This document shows, in pieces, positions 8,580-17,963 of a DNA stretch of 64,000 nt. Source of the stretch: Streptomyces shenzhenensis (lineage in GTDB: Bacteria > Actinomycetota > Actinomycetes > Streptomycetales > Streptomycetaceae); NCBI RefSeq assembly GCF_021462265.1, contig NZ_JAJONF010000002.1, positions 372,001-436,000 on the forward strand, given 5' to 3'. Under the pieces are notes generated by a model. It had not been told where the DNA came from. It saw nothing but the letters and a program-made list of their open reading frames with translations, and searched no databases. The stretch's first letter is position 1, and each line of letters starts with the position of its first letter. The position numbers were made by a program, and so were the translations under genes.

Positions 8580-8619
8580 AGGCGCCGTGCCGTACGGGGG
8601 ATGGCGCAGCGGCGCGCGA

Positions 8620-8819
8620 ACCAGCCCGCCTGCCCGGGACTTGGCCCGTCCGCCCCGGACTTGGGCTGCCCGCCTGGGGCTTGGGCTGCCCGCCTGGGGC
8701 TTGGGTCACCCGCCCCGGACTTGGGTCACCCGCCCCGGGCTTGGCCCGCCCGCTCCGTACTCGAACCACCCGCCACGGACTTGGGCCACTCGCCGCGTAC
8801 TCGGGGCCGACCGGCCCGA
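8620..8819. repeat. 20-bp tandem array, nine clear units plus one degenerate
   Basis: Units begin CTTGG or CTCGG every 20 bp at 8640, 8660, 8680, 8700, 8720, 8740, 8760, 8780 and 8800; a worn unit starts at 8620. The units at 8660 and 8680 are identical. The period is not a multiple of three, so this is not coding. The last unit contains the perfect box GGGCCGACCGGCCC; the other units match the same 14-bp pattern at roughly 7-10 of 12 fixed positions. Confidence 0.85.
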
Positions 8820-8868
8820 GTTACCGCCGTACAGCCCATAGGAGCGTGGCCCGTGTCCGCGGGACGCT
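8804..8868 (+). promoter_or_regulatory. Boxed promoter of the CBS-BON gene
   Basis: Perfect palindrome GGGCCGACCGGCCC (8804-8817) and a half-site CCGCCGTACAGCCC (8824-8837) precede GACGCT (8863-8868), which is followed by CG. The proximal spacing is 25 nt. Confidence 0.5.
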
Positions 8869-8915
8869 CGAAGTGCGGTGAATTCAGCAGGAGTCGAGTC
8901 GGAGGAGGCGCGATC

Positions 8916-9647
8916 ATGAAGTACCGGAAGGTCGGCTCCGTGATGACCACGGAGGTCGTCCGTGCCGAGCGCGGCACCCCGTTCAAGGAGGTGGCCCGCC
9001 TGCTCGGCGAAGGCCGCATCAGCGGAGTGCCCGTCGTCGACGCGGCCGACAGGGTCGTCGGGGTCGTGTCCGAAACGGATCTGATGTTCCGTCAGGCCGA
9101 GACTCCGGACCCCTGGCTGCCCGCGAGGCGCCACCGGCTCGCGGGCCTGACACCCGGAGGACGTCGGCGGGCCGCCAAGGCCAGGGCCCTTGCCGCGAAC
9201 CGGCTGATGAGCGCGCCGCCGGTCACGGTCCACGCCGAGGAGACCGTCGTGGCGGCGGCCCGGATCATGGCGGAGCACCATGTGCAGCGGCTGCCGGTCG
9301 TCGACGAGGAGGACCGGCTCGTGGGCATCGTCACCCGCGGCGACCTGCTGAAGGTCTTCCTGCGTCCGGACGCGGAGATCCGCGAGGAGGTCGTCGAGGA
9401 GGTGCTGGTGCGCGGGCTGTGGGTGCCCAGGGGCAGTGTCCACGTCTCCGTGACCGAGGGCGTGGTGACGCTCTCCGGGCAACTGGAACGCAGGAGCGAC
9501 GCGGAGATCGCCGTCGCCATGACCGGCCGGGTCGACGGTGTCGTCGCGGTCGTCGACAAGCTCGGCTACCGGCTGGACGACTCCCGGACGCAGCCCGACG
9601 AGCAGGCTTTCCACGGCGTGACCGACGGCTGGCTGCGCCGGCTGTGA
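8916..9647 (+). CDS. CBS-domain pair plus BON domain protein
   Basis: About 243 residues. Two CBS motifs (VGSVMTTEVVRAERGTPFKE near residue 6 and NRLMSAPPVTVHAEETVVAA near 95) form a Bateman module of the kind that binds adenine nucleotides. A BON domain, a phospholipid- or protein-binding fold, occupies roughly 165-230 (VHVSVTEGVVTLSGQLERRS). The Mycobacterium relative Hrp1 (Rv2626c) has only the CBS pair and is strongly hypoxia-induced. GGAGGAGG lies 7 nt before the ATG. Paralogues are at 34221 and 52804. Confidence 0.88.
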   Translation: MKYRKVGSVMTTEVVRAERGTPFKEVARLLGEGRISGVPVVDAADRVVGVVSETDLMFRQAETPDPWLPARRHRLAGLTPGGRRRAAKARALAANRLMSAPPVTVHAEETVVAAARIMAEHHVQRLPVVDEEDRLVGIVTRGDLLKVFLRPDAEIREEVVEEVLVRGLWVPRGSVHVSVTEGVVTLSGQLERRSDAEIAVAMTGRVDGVVAVVDKLGYRLDDSRTQPDEQAFHGVTDGWLRRL

Positions 9648-9723
9648 CGGCCGCACGTCAGCTCCGGTACCGCCCTGTCATGACCGATGCGGCCACGGGG
9701 TCGCGGCACCCGGACCGGACGCG

Positions 9724-9767
9724 GGGCCGGACAGCCCGTGCGGCGTGGGAACGGGGCCGGGGATGCC
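9724..9767 (+). promoter_or_regulatory. Boxed promoter of the second nitroreductase gene
   Basis: GGGCCGGACAGCCC (9724-9737) is exactly 24 nt from GATGCC+GG (9762-9769). The predicted transcript begins about 25 nt before the ATG. Confidence 0.52.
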
Positions 9768-9801
9768 GGCGGCGAGATCTTCCCGAAAGGCGGTGCCGAC
9801 C

Positions 9802-10806
9802 ATGACCACGGCATACCGGATCCCGTACCGGAACCCCGGCCACGCGGCTCACCATCTGGCACGGGCCGCCTCCCTCGCGCCCTCGCCGCACAACGTCCAG
9901 CCGTGGTTCTTCGCGGAGGTGGGGCACGACCGGGGCTTCGAGCTGCACGCCGACACCGGAAGGCGGCTGCCGCTGACCGACCCGGACGGCCGGCAGGCCG
10001 TCATCGCCGTCGGAGCCGCCCTGTTCAACGTGCGGATCGCCGTACGGCACCTCGGTTTCCGGCCCGTGGTGGACGTGCTGCCGGTGTCCGGACGGCCGGA
10101 GTTCCTCGCCCGCGTGGACTTCGGCGCGCACGCGCCGGTCACCCGCGGTGAGGCGCGGCTGGTTCGGGCGATCGGGCAGCGGCGCACCCACCGCGGCCGG
10201 TTCGCGTCGGGGGCGTTGTCCGAGACCCTGCTCGACGACCTGTGCGCTCAGGCCCGGGCCGAGGGCGCCGAACTCCAGCCGGTCGACAGCACGGACCGGC
10301 TGGAGCTGCTGGCCGATCTCGTGCGCGGCGCCGAGGACCGGCACCGTACGGATCCCGGGCACGCCGCCGAACTCGCGCGCTGCGTCGGGCCGTGGGGACT
10401 GCCCGCCGAGGCCTGCCTCGGCCACCCCGACCTGACACTGCTGGCCGGCCGGGACTACCTCGGCCTGGCCCACCGGTACACCGTGCCGGTCCGCAGCCGC
10501 GGCGTGGGGACGGGGTCCGTCCTCGTGCTCTCCACCCCGCGCGACGGCCGCGCGGACTGGCTGCGGGCCGGGCAGGCGCTCCAGCGCGTCCTGCTGTACG
10601 CCGCCGCCCGCGACGTCAAGGCCGCCTTCCACACCCAGCCCCTGGAACTGCCCGCCCTGCGCGGTGAGTTGCGGACGTGGTTCACTCCGCGCCGGTTCCC
10701 GCAGATGGTGCTTCGGCTCGGTCACGGGGCACCCACTCCGCGGCTGCCCCGGCGTCCGCTCGACGGTCTGCTCGTGCGCGAGAGCGCACCGGCACCGGGG
10801 CGTTGA
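9802..10806 (+). CDS. Acg-type nitroreductase family protein
   Basis: About 334 residues, homologous to the proteins at 7490 and 42069. Flavin-site marks are SLAPSPHNVQPWFFAE near residue 30, IGQRRTHRGRFASGALS near 125 and RADWLRAGQALQRVLLYAA near 260. The central region is more divergent than in the two paralogues, and the C-terminal LGYGPEG is replaced by LRLGHGAPTPRLP. The start chosen is the ATG after GAAAGGCGGT; earlier in-frame starts lie inside the promoter. It converges on hypE. Confidence 0.82.
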   Translation: MTTAYRIPYRNPGHAAHHLARAASLAPSPHNVQPWFFAEVGHDRGFELHADTGRRLPLTDPDGRQAVIAVGAALFNVRIAVRHLGFRPVVDVLPVSGRPEFLARVDFGAHAPVTRGEARLVRAIGQRRTHRGRFASGALSETLLDDLCAQARAEGAELQPVDSTDRLELLADLVRGAEDRHRTDPGHAAELARCVGPWGLPAEACLGHPDLTLLAGRDYLGLAHRYTVPVRSRGVGTGSVLVLSTPRDGRADWLRAGQALQRVLLYAAARDVKAAFHTQPLELPALRGELRTWFTPRRFPQMVLRLGHGAPTPRLPRRPLDGLLVRESAPAPGR

Positions 10807-10850
10807 CCAGGGCCGGGGTGCCGGGCGGCCCGGCCGCGGGGCGGCAGACG

Positions 10851-11885
10851 TCAGCAGATGCGGGGCAGTTGCTCCCCGAGCGGCATGTCCACGATGCGCC
10901 GGGCACCCACCAGGGTCCGCAGCGTCACCCGTCCGCCGGGCCCCTGCGGCAGCACCTCCCCGATCCGTACCGCCTGTGCGCCCTCCGGCAGGGAACGCAG
11001 TGCCGCCAGCGCCGCGTCGGCGGCGTCGGCGGCCACGAACGCGACCATGCAGCCCTCGTTGGCCACCACCAGGGGGTCCAGACCGAGCAGGTCACAGGCC
11101 CCCGCGACGGCCTCCGGCACGGGCACGGCGGCCTCCTCGACCTCGACGGCGACCCGGGAGTCACGGGCGATCTCGTTGAGGGCGGCCGCCAGCCCGCCCC
11201 GGGTCGGGTCGCGCAGCGCGTGGACGGCGGGGCCCAGCGGTGCCAGCGCGGCCACCAGCCGGTGCAGCGGCCGGGAGTCGGAGGCGATGGCGCTCTCGAA
11301 GCCGAGGCCCTCGCGGGTGCTGAGCACGGTCGTGCCGTGCAGCCCGACCGGGCCGGACAGCAGCACCGCGTCACCGGGGCGGGCCAGCGCCGCGGACGGG
11401 TGCAGTCCGCCGTGCCGCTGCCCGACACCGGTGGTGTTGACGAACAGCTTGTCGGCGGCGCCGCGGCCCACGACCTTGGTGTCCCCGGTGACCACGGGCA
11501 CCCCGGCGTCCCGGGCCGCTTTCCCCAAGGAGTCCATGACGGCGCCGAGTTCGGCCAGCGCGAGCCCCTCCTCGACGATCAGGGAGAGCGTCAGGGCGAG
11601 CGGCCGCGCGCCCCGCATGGCGAGGTCGTTGACCGTGCCGTGCACGGCCAGGGACCCGATGTCCCCGCCGGGGAAGAAGAGCGGGCTGACCACGAAGCTG
11701 TCCGTGCTGATCACCAGCTCCCGGTAGCCGGGCAGCAGCGCGGCGTCCTCCAGGGGGCCCTGTTCGGTGTCCACGGCGGGCAGGATCAGCCGGTCGAGCA
11801 GCTCCGAGGTCAGCCGGCCGCCCGCGCCGTGGCCGAGCAGCACCACCTCGTCCTCGTGCCGGGGAGTGGGGCACTCGGTGGTCAT
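10851..11885 (-). CDS. hypE: Hydrogenase maturation protein HypE
   Basis: About 344 residues. HypE dehydrates the thiocarboxamide on its own C-terminal Cys to thiocyanate, supplying CN ligands for the NiFe site. Seen here are the N-terminal [20 protein letters not shown]-synthase-like ATP-binding segments ([20 protein letters not shown] and [15 protein letters not shown]) and the essential C-terminal PRIC. Its start overlaps the hypD stop by 4 nt, so it is translationally coupled and the last gene of the hydrogenase operon. Confidence 0.97.
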   Translation of the reverse strand: MTTECPTPRHEDEVVLLGHGAGGRLTSELLDRLILPAVDTEQGPLEDAALLPGYRELVISTDSFVVSPLFFPGGDIGSLAVHGTVNDLAMRGARPLALTLSLIVEEGLALAELGAVMDSLGKAARDAGVPVVTGDTKVVGRGAADKLFVNTTGVGQRHGGLHPSAALARPGDAVLLSGPVGLHGTTVLSTREGLGFESAIASDSRPLHRLVAALAPLGPAVHALRDPTRGGLAAALNEIARDSRVAVEVEEAAVPVPEAVAGACDLLGLDPLVVANEGCMVAFVAADAADAALAALRSLPEGAQAVRIGEVLPQGPGGRVTLRTLVGARRIVDMPLGEQLPRIC

Positions 11886-12979
11886 GACTCACTCCTGACG
11901 CGTCCGGCCGCGTGGAAGGCGGCACACGTGCCCTCGGACGACACCATGGGGGCGCCGAGGGGATGACGGGGGGTGCAGCGGGTGCCGTACGCGGCGCAGT
12001 CCGTGGGCACCGACGCCCCGGTGAGGATCGCGCCCGCGATGCACTCCGGGTCCTCTACCGGGCTGAGGCCGCCGACGTCGAAGCGGCGGGCCGCGTCGAA
12101 CCCCGCGTACGGCTCGGCGAGTTCGAGCCCGCTGCCGGGCAGGGTGCCGATCCCGCGCCAGGCCCGGTCGGTGGTCCGGAAGACCGTGCGGACGGCGTCC
12201 TGGGCGTCGGTGTTCCCGTCGCGCCGCACCGCCCTCGCGTACTGGTTCGCCACCTCGTACCGCCCGGACTCCAGCTGCCGTACCGCCATCAGCACGCCTT
12301 CCAGCAGGTCCAGCGGCTCGAAGCCGGTGACCACGATCGGCACCCGGTAGCGGGCGGCGATCGGCTCGTACTCGCGCCAGCCCATCACCGCGCACACATG
12401 CCCGGCCGCCAGGAAGGCCTGCACCTCGCAGTCGGGGTCGTCGAGCAGCGCGGTCATCGCCGGCGGCACCAGGACATGGCTGACCAGCATCGAGAAGTTC
12501 GCCAGGCCGAGCCGGGCCGCGTGCAGCACGGCCGTGGCGTTGGCCGGGGCGGTCGTCTCGAAGCCCACGGCCAGGAACACCACTTGGCGGTCCGGGTGCG
12601 CGGCCGCCAGGCGTACGGCGTCCATCGGGGCGTACACCACCCGCACGTCCGCGCCCCGCGCCCGCAGCGACAGCAGGTCGGTGCCGGTGCCCGGCACCCG
12701 CAGCATGTCGCCGAAGCTGGTCAGGATCACACCGGGCGTCGCGGCGATCGCCATGGCCCGGTCCAGGGTCTCAAGCGGGGTCACACAGACCGGGCAGCCC
12801 GGCCCGTGGATCATCCGCATCCCGGCCGGCAGCAGTTCGTCGATGCCCTGGCGCACCAGGGTGTGGGTCTGGCCGCCGCACACCTCCATGATCCGCCAGG
12901 GGCGGGTGGCGGTGTCCCGCAGCTCGTCCAGCAGCCGCCGGGCGAGAACGGGGTCGCGGTACTCGTCGAGGTACTTCAT
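11882..12979 (-). CDS. hypD: Hydrogenase maturation protein HypD
   Basis: About 365 residues. HypD, with HypC, is the iron-sulfur scaffold on which Fe(CN)2CO is assembled. Motifs seen are [20 protein letters not shown] near 32, [13 protein letters not shown] near 58, [15 protein letters not shown] near 138 and the C-terminal cysteines in [21 protein letters not shown]. It lies 45 nt downstream of the large-subunit gene and overlaps hypE, so it shares the structural operon and is separated from hypC and hypF, which are upstream. Confidence 0.97.
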   Translation of the reverse strand: MKYLDEYRDPVLARRLLDELRDTATRPWRIMEVCGGQTHTLVRQGIDELLPAGMRMIHGPGCPVCVTPLETLDRAMAIAATPGVILTSFGDMLRVPGTGTDLLSLRARGADVRVVYAPMDAVRLAAAHPDRQVVFLAVGFETTAPANATAVLHAARLGLANFSMLVSHVLVPPAMTALLDDPDCEVQAFLAAGHVCAVMGWREYEPIAARYRVPIVVTGFEPLDLLEGVLMAVRQLESGRYEVANQYARAVRRDGNTDAQDAVRTVFRTTDRAWRGIGTLPGSGLELAEPYAGFDAARRFDVGGLSPVEDPECIAGAILTGASVPTDCAAYGTRCTPRHPLGAPMVSSEGTCAAFHAAGRVRSES

Positions 12980-13024
12980 CGGTGTCTCACGTCCGGCGAC
13001 GCGGGGACGGCCCGGGGCCGGTGT

Positions 13025-14386
13025 TCAGGCATCAGGGCCTCCGGGCGCGGACGAGGAGGTGCGGACGACCGTCAGGTCGAGGAAGTGGGTGGAGCACGAG
13101 ACGCACGGGTCGTGGTTGCGGATCACCCGCTCGCACAGTGCCGTCAACTCGTCGTCGCCCGGGTCGCGTTCGCCGATCGCCTGCTGGGCCAGGCGGCGCA
13201 GGTCGTCCTCGATCGCGGCCTGGTTCTGCGCGGTGGGCGGCACCAGGCGGGCGTCCGTGACGATGCCCTCGGCGTCCAGCGCGTAGCGGTGGTACAGCAG
13301 ACCGCGCGGTGCCTCGGTGGCGCCGTGGCCGACGCCGGCGACCGGCGGCACCTCGGTGTAAGGGTGCGCGGGCGGCTCGTACCCGGCGATGATCCGCAGC
13401 GCCTCGTCGACCGCGTACACCACCTCCACCGCCCGCACCAGGATGGACCGGTACGGATTGCGGCACACGGCACCCTCGTGCGGATCCCCGAGCCCCGCCT
13501 CGACCGCGGCCTGCCGGGCCACCGGCGTGAGCCGCCGCCCGCCGATCGCGAACCGGGCCAGGGCGCCGGTCAGGTGCAGGCGCCCGTCGAGCCGTGAGTG
13601 CAGCGCGGTCGAGTGCGGCAGGTGGGTCTCGCGGACGTGTGCGGAGAAGTCCCGGACCGGGAAGGAGCTCGTGGTGCCGTCGGCGCGCAGCACCGTAGGG
13701 GTGCCGCTCTCGACGGCGTACGTGTCCGGGGCGGCCAGCGCCAGCAGGTCGGCGTCGGTGCGGGCGTCCGGGAAGTCGAAGCCGGCCACCCAGCGCACGG
13801 TGTCCCACGCGTCGTCGAGGGCGCGCCGCAACTCCGCCTCGACCGGCCGGAGTTCGTCCCGCGTCGGTACCCGGTGGAAACCGCCGAGCCGGACGTTCAC
13901 CGGATGGATCGCGCGCCCGCCGAGCAGCTCCATCAGCGAGTTGCCGGCCTTCTTCAGCCGGAGCCCCCGCTCCACCGCCGCCCGGTCCGTGCGGGCCAGT
14001 TCGATCGCGCTCGCCCGCCCCAGGAAGTCCGGGGCGTGCAGCAGGTAGATGTGCAGTGCCTGGCTCTCGATCCACTCGCCGCAGTACAGCAGCCGGCGCA
14101 GCTCCCGGACCGCCGGGTCGACGGTGATCCCGCAGGCGTCCTCGATCGCCGCGCACGCGCTCATCTGGTACGCCACCGGGCAGATTCCGCACACCCGGGC
14201 CGTGATGTCCGGCGGCTCGGTGTAGGAGCGGCCGCGCAGGAACGCCTCGAAGAACCGGGGCGGTTCGTAGATCTCCAGCCGGGCCTCGGTGACCGTGCCG
14301 TCGTGGACGCGCAGGCTGAGGGCGCCCTCGCCCTCGACCCTGGACAGCGAGCCGACGTGCAGGACACGGGATCCTCGGTGCGTCAC
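13025..14386 (-). CDS. [NiFe] hydrogenase large subunit, group 3b-like
   Basis: About 453 residues. It carries the NiFe active site: L1 motif [15 protein letters not shown] near residue 65 and L2 motif [14 protein letters not shown] near 425, four Cys ligands in all. Around twenty residues follow the terminal His of L2, so a maturation protease must remove them; one is encoded at 20249. Sequence and gene order match group 3b bidirectional NADP-linked hydrogenases (sulfhydrogenases), cytoplasmic enzymes used in actinobacteria to dispose of reductant under hypoxia. The GTG start overlaps the small-subunit stop (GTGA). Confidence 0.93.
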   Translation of the reverse strand: MTHRGSRVLHVGSLSRVEGEGALSLRVHDGTVTEARLEIYEPPRFFEAFLRGRSYTEPPDITARVCGICPVAYQMSACAAIEDACGITVDPAVRELRRLLYCGEWIESQALHIYLLHAPDFLGRASAIELARTDRAAVERGLRLKKAGNSLMELLGGRAIHPVNVRLGGFHRVPTRDELRPVEAELRRALDDAWDTVRWVAGFDFPDARTDADLLALAAPDTYAVESGTPTVLRADGTTSSFPVRDFSAHVRETHLPHSTALHSRLDGRLHLTGALARFAIGGRRLTPVARQAAVEAGLGDPHEGAVCRNPYRSILVRAVEVVYAVDEALRIIAGYEPPAHPYTEVPPVAGVGHGATEAPRGLLYHRYALDAEGIVTDARLVPPTAQNQAAIEDDLRRLAQQAIGERDPGDDELTALCERVIRNHDPCVSCSTHFLDLTVVRTSSSAPGGPDA

Positions 14387-15183
14387 GGGTTCTGCTCCTT
14401 GTCGAAGGCGGCGAAGGTGTCGAAAGCGTCGAAGGCGGCCGCGTTGAAGGTGTGCAGGAAGCGCCCCACGGCGTCCTCGTCGAGGCCGTCGCGGCGCAGC
14501 AGCGGGATCAGCGCGGGCAGGTTCACCGACCCGGACGGGCCGAAACAGCCGAAGCAGCCGCGCCGGTAGGCCGGGCACAGCGCCCCGCAGCCGGCGTGCG
14601 TGACCGGCCCGAGGCAGGGCGTGCCCTCCGCGACGGTCACGCAGACCGTGCCGCGCCGCTTGCACTCGAAGCACACACTGTGGTTCGGGACGTCCGGCCT
14701 GCGGCCCGCGAGGAACGCCGTGAGCACCTCCAGCAGCTGCCGCCGGTCGATCGGGCAGCCGCGCAGCTCGAAGTCGACGTCCACGTGGTCCGACACGGGG
14801 GTGGAGGTGGCGAGCGTGGAGATGTACTCGGGGTGCGCGTAGACCACCCGCCGGTACTCGTCGACGTCGGCGAAGTTCCTGAGGGCCTGGATGCCGCCGG
14901 CCGTCGCGCACGCGCCGATGGTCACCAGGTGGCGCGCGGCCGCCCGGACGGCGCGGACGCGTTCGGCGTCCTGGGGCGTGGTGACCGAGCCCTCGACGAG
15001 TGCCAGGTCGTAGGGGCCGGGACGGATCTCACTGGACGCCTCCAGGAAGTGCGAGATCTCCACCGCGCCCGCCAGGGCGAGGAGTTCGTCCTCGCAGTCC
15101 AGCAGGGTGAGCTGACAGCCGTCGCAGGAGGCCAGCTTGAAGACGGCGAGTGTGGGCGTAGGCCGCTCGGGCTGCGCGCTCAT
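14383..15183 (-). CDS. [NiFe] hydrogenase small subunit, group 3b-like
   Basis: About 266 residues, an electron-transfer subunit. Proximal cluster ligands are visible in [28 protein letters not shown] and [11 protein letters not shown]. Further clusters are supported by [30 protein letters not shown] and [11 protein letters not shown]. There is no twin-arginine signal, consistent with a cytoplasmic group 3 enzyme. It lies one base after the flavin-subunit stop and overlaps the large subunit. The C-terminus is an unusual run of [18 protein letters not shown] residues. Confidence 0.93.
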   Translation of the reverse strand: MSAQPERPTPTLAVFKLASCDGCQLTLLDCEDELLALAGAVEISHFLEASSEIRPGPYDLALVEGSVTTPQDAERVRAVRAAARHLVTIGACATAGGIQALRNFADVDEYRRVVYAHPEYISTLATSTPVSDHVDVDFELRGCPIDRRQLLEVLTAFLAGRRPDVPNHSVCFECKRRGTVCVTVAEGTPCLGPVTHAGCGALCPAYRRGCFGCFGPSGSVNLPALIPLLRRDGLDEDAVGRFLHTFNAAAFDAFDTFAAFDKEQNP

Positions 15184-15184
15184 G

Positions 15185-15991
15185 TCACAACTCCCTCACC
15201 GACAGCAGGGGTTCGGCCATGTCCCAGCCGACGACCGGCCCGTCGCGGCACACCAGCACCGGGCCGAGCTGGCAGTGCCCGCAGTGCCCGGTGGCGCAGC
15301 GCATGTTGCGTTCCAGCGAGACCCGGATGCGCTCCGGGGGCACTCCGAGATGGGCGAGATCGCGGGCGGTGGCCCGGATCATCGGCTCGGGTCCGCACAC
15401 GAACGCCCAGCCGTCGCCGGGATCGAAGGGCGCCCGGCCCATCACCTGGGTGACCACCCCGACGTCCCCGCGCCACGCGGTGTCCGGCCAGTCCACGGTC
15501 ACCCCGGTGTACGCCGTCCGCCACCGCTCCAGCTCCTCGCGGGAGATCAGGTCGGCCGGGGTGCGCGCGCCCACGACCACGCTGACCCGGCCGTAGGCCT
15601 CCGGTTCGGCCAGCGCGCGCAGGATCAGCGGCCGCAGCGGGGCGAACCCGATGCCGCCGGCCACCACCAGCACGTCCCGGCCGCGGGCCCGCTCCAGCTC
15701 CCAGCCGGTGCCGTACGGCCCGCGCAGCCCGAGGACGTCTCCGGCGCGGGTCTCGCACAGCCCGTCGGAGACGGCCCCCACGCCCCGCACCGTGTGCGCG
15801 AGACCGCCGGTGGCCTGGACGGAGCTCACCGAGAGGGGGATCTCGCCGCGGCCGAAGCAGTGCACCATCGCGAACTGCCCCGGCGCGAACTCGGCGAGCG
15901 CGTCACCGACCGGCTCCAGCCGCAGGGTGACCGAGTCCGCGGTCTCCCGGCGGCGCTCGACCACGCGGTACGGCACCGGAACGGCGGTCAT
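15185..15991 (-). CDS. Hydrogenase FAD/NAD(P)-binding gamma subunit
   Basis: About 268 residues, a ferredoxin-NADP reductase-type fold as in the gamma subunit of group 3b sulfhydrogenases. The FAD site is around [12 protein letters not shown] and EIPLSVSSV, the nucleotide-binding loop is [16 protein letters not shown], and a C-terminal [2Fe-2S] motif is [17 protein letters not shown]. It probably passes electrons between NADP(H) and the iron-sulfur chain. The ATG overlaps the stop of the cyclic-nucleotide-domain gene (ATGA); longer starts are not needed. Confidence 0.92.
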   Translation of the reverse strand: MTAVPVPYRVVERRRETADSVTLRLEPVGDALAEFAPGQFAMVHCFGRGEIPLSVSSVQATGGLAHTVRGVGAVSDGLCETRAGDVLGLRGPYGTGWELERARGRDVLVVAGGIGFAPLRPLILRALAEPEAYGRVSVVVGARTPADLISREELERWRTAYTGVTVDWPDTAWRGDVGVVTQVMGRAPFDPGDGWAFVCGPEPMIRATARDLAHLGVPPERIRVSLERNMRCATGHCGHCQLGPVLVCRDGPVVGWDMAEPLLSVREL

Positions 15992-16452
15992 GACGTACCG
16001 CCCGCCGGGGTGGCACCGTACAGGTCGACGAGCCGGGCACGGGCCGCGTTCAGCCGGTGGGACACCACCCGGCCCACCCAGCGGCACACGTCACGGCCGA
16101 ACTCGGCGTCGCCGTCGCACATCAGCCGGACGGCGACCGCGTCGAACTCGTACGCCCGCACCCGGGTCACCGCCTGCGCGCCCAGCTGCCAGACGTACGG
16201 CTCGAACAGCCAGGACCAGCCGACCAGGTCGCCCGTGCCGAGGGTCTCGATCACCGGGGTGCGACGGCCGGGAACGTGCAGGTCCAGGGCGACCGTGCCG
16301 TCGCGGACGATCCAGAAGCGGTCGGCGTCGCTGCCCTCCTCGAAGAGCCGGGTGCCCGGCCCCAGCTCGACCTCGCGGGCCAGGCGCAGCAGCCGGTCGC
16401 GATGCTCGGCCGGCAGCGCGTGCTCCACGCGCAGCGTGATCGAGGGGGTCAT
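15988..16452 (-). CDS. Cyclic-nucleotide-binding-domain protein inside the hydrogenase operon
   Basis: About 154 residues consisting almost only of a cAMP-receptor-type beta-roll ([51 protein letters not shown]). The arginine of a normal cAMP-binding PBC is not clear, and no helix-turn-helix follows, so it is unlikely to be a transcription factor. It overlaps both neighbours by 4 nt, between the two electron-transfer subunits. It may be an accessory or allosteric subunit of the hydrogenase. Confidence 0.85.
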   Translation of the reverse strand: MTPSITLRVEHALPAEHRDRLLRLAREVELGPGTRLFEEGSDADRFWIVRDGTVALDLHVPGRRTPVIETLGTGDLVGWSWLFEPYVWQLGAQAVTRVRAYEFDAVAVRLMCDGDAEFGRDVCRWVGRVVSHRLNAARARLVDLYGATPAGGTS

Positions 16453-17588
16453 CGCTCCGTCTCCGCCCCGAGTTCGGTGTGCAGCGCGGCGACTTCCTCG
16501 GTGATGTCGATGCCGGCCGGGCACCAGGCGATGCACCGCCCGCAGCCCACGCATCCGGAACTGCCGAACTGGTCGTGCCAGGTGCCCAGTTTGTGGGTGA
16601 GCCACTGCCGGTAGCGGGACCGCCCCGAGGAGCGGACCGGGCCCTCGTGCAGAGAGGAGAAGTCCAGGTCGAAGCAGGAGTCCCAGCGCTGCCAGCGCTC
16701 GGTGTGGTCGCCGGTGAGGTCGGTGACCTCCTCGGTCGTCGTACAGAAGCAGGTCGGGCACACCATCGTGCAGTTGCCGCAGGTCAGGCAGCGGGCGGCG
16801 ACATCGTCCCAGCGCTCGGCCGCCAAGCTCGCGCCCAGCAGCGTCCGCAGGTCAACCGTGGGCAGGGCGCGGCCCATGCGACCCCGGGCGGCGTCCACCG
16901 CGCCGCAGGCGGCGGCCTCGGTGACCTGGTCGGCGGAGCGGTGCGGCACCTCGGCCAGCAGCCGGGCGCCCTCCTCGCTGCCGACCCGCACCAGGAAGCG
17001 GTGGCCGTAGCCGTCCACGACCTCGGTGAGGGCCAGGTCGTACCCGGGGCCGGCCGCGGGCCCGCCGCCGGCGGAGACGCAGAAGCAGGTCGCGCCGGGC
17101 TCGGTGCACTCGGCCGCGATCAGCAGCGCCCGCCGCCTGCGCCGGCCGTATCCGGAGTCCTCGAACCGCCCGCCGGTCAGCACCCGGTCCTGGATCGCGA
17201 TGGCCCGCAGGTCACAGGGGCGCACGCCGAGGAAGGCGTACGACGGCGGCTCGGCGTCGTCGGCCGTGAAGGACAGGTCCCCCTGCGGTGTCCGGTCGGC
17301 GCTCCACAGCCGCTCGCGGGCCGGGTGCAGGAAGGACTTCCAGGACTGCGGTCCGCTGCTGTGCGCGAAGGCCGCGCCGTCCGCACGGGGCACGAGCCGG
17401 TAGCGGCCCGCGTCGAGCTCGACTCCCCAGCCGTACGGCAGCCGGTCCGCGGACGTCAGTTCGGCGAGCACGATCGCGCCGTCACGCACCGTGGGTCCGA
17501 CGACCGTCCGGCCCTCGGCCACCAGAGCCGCGACGAGCGCGTCCAGCCCCTCCTTGTCGATGACGGCGCAGGGCGCGGAGACGGTCAT
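16449..17588 (-). CDS. Hydrogenase iron-sulfur beta subunit
   Basis: About 379 residues. It matches the beta subunit of group 3b hydrogenases (sulfhydrogenase/anaerobic sulfite reductase A type). A conserved N-terminal region contains [19 protein letters not shown]. Two [4Fe-4S] ferredoxin motifs are seen near the C-terminus: [16 protein letters not shown] and [17 protein letters not shown]. It is the first gene of the structural operon and has its own boxed promoter behind hypC. Confidence 0.92.
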   Translation of the reverse strand: MTVSAPCAVIDKEGLDALVAALVAEGRTVVGPTVRDGAIVLAELTSADRLPYGWGVELDAGRYRLVPRADGAAFAHSSGPQSWKSFLHPARERLWSADRTPQGDLSFTADDAEPPSYAFLGVRPCDLRAIAIQDRVLTGGRFEDSGYGRRRRRALLIAAECTEPGATCFCVSAGGGPAAGPGYDLALTEVVDGYGHRFLVRVGSEEGARLLAEVPHRSADQVTEAAACGAVDAARGRMGRALPTVDLRTLLGASLAAERWDDVAARCLTCGNCTMVCPTCFCTTTEEVTDLTGDHTERWQRWDSCFDLDFSSLHEGPVRSSGRSRYRQWLTHKLGTWHDQFGSSGCVGCGRCIAWCPAGIDITEEVAALHTELGAETER

Positions 17589-17632
17589 GGCGGTCCTCCT
17601 CGTCGGCGGCGGTGCCGGATTCGTCCACCGTC

Positions 17633-17697
17633 AGCTTCCGGCTGCCACGGCGGCCGCGGCAGGGGCCGACCGGCCCTTCGCGGGGGCCGGTCAGGAC
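17633..17697 (-). promoter_or_regulatory. Two-box internal promoter for the hydrogenase structural operon
   Basis: Perfect palindrome GGGCCGACCGGCCC (17663-17676) and distal GGGCCGGTCAGGAC (17684-17697) are 21 bp apart. Minus-strand GAAGCT+GA (17638-17631) lies exactly 24 nt downstream. The distal box overlaps the 3' end of hypC. Confidence 0.65.
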
Positions 17698-17957
17698 CGT
17701 CGGGGGAGCGGCTCACCCAGCTCTCCTTCCACCGCCCCGGCCATGGCACGCAGCACGTCCAGCGTTCGGCGTGCCTCGGCCTCGTCCACCCGGGTGATCG
17801 CGAAGCCGACGTGCACGATCACGTACGAGCCGACGTCCGCGTCGGGCGTGCAGCTGAGACAGACCTCGCGCCGGACGCCGCCGAAGTCGACGGTGGCCAT
17901 GCGCAGACCGGCGTCGTCGTGGATCTCCAGGACGCGTCCCGGGATGCCCAGGCACAT
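17691..17957 (-). CDS. hypC: Hydrogenase assembly chaperone HypC
   Basis: About 88 residues. Begins with the diagnostic MCLGIPGRV, whose Cys2 binds the iron during Fe(CN)2CO assembly with HypD. The core DFGGVRREVCLSC and VGSYVIVHVGFAI are typical. It sits 6 nt after hypF and is transcribed in the protease-hypF-hypC unit, with the structural operon continuing from a second promoter just downstream. Confidence 0.97.
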   Translation of the reverse strand: MCLGIPGRVLEIHDDAGLRMATVDFGGVRREVCLSCTPDADVGSYVIVHVGFAITRVDEAEARRTLDVLRAMAGAVEGELGEPLPRRS

Positions 17958-17963
17958 GCGGAC

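Noticed and set aside
8620..8819. CRISPR array
   Set aside because: Units are 20 bp with no spacers between them and no cas genes are in the window.
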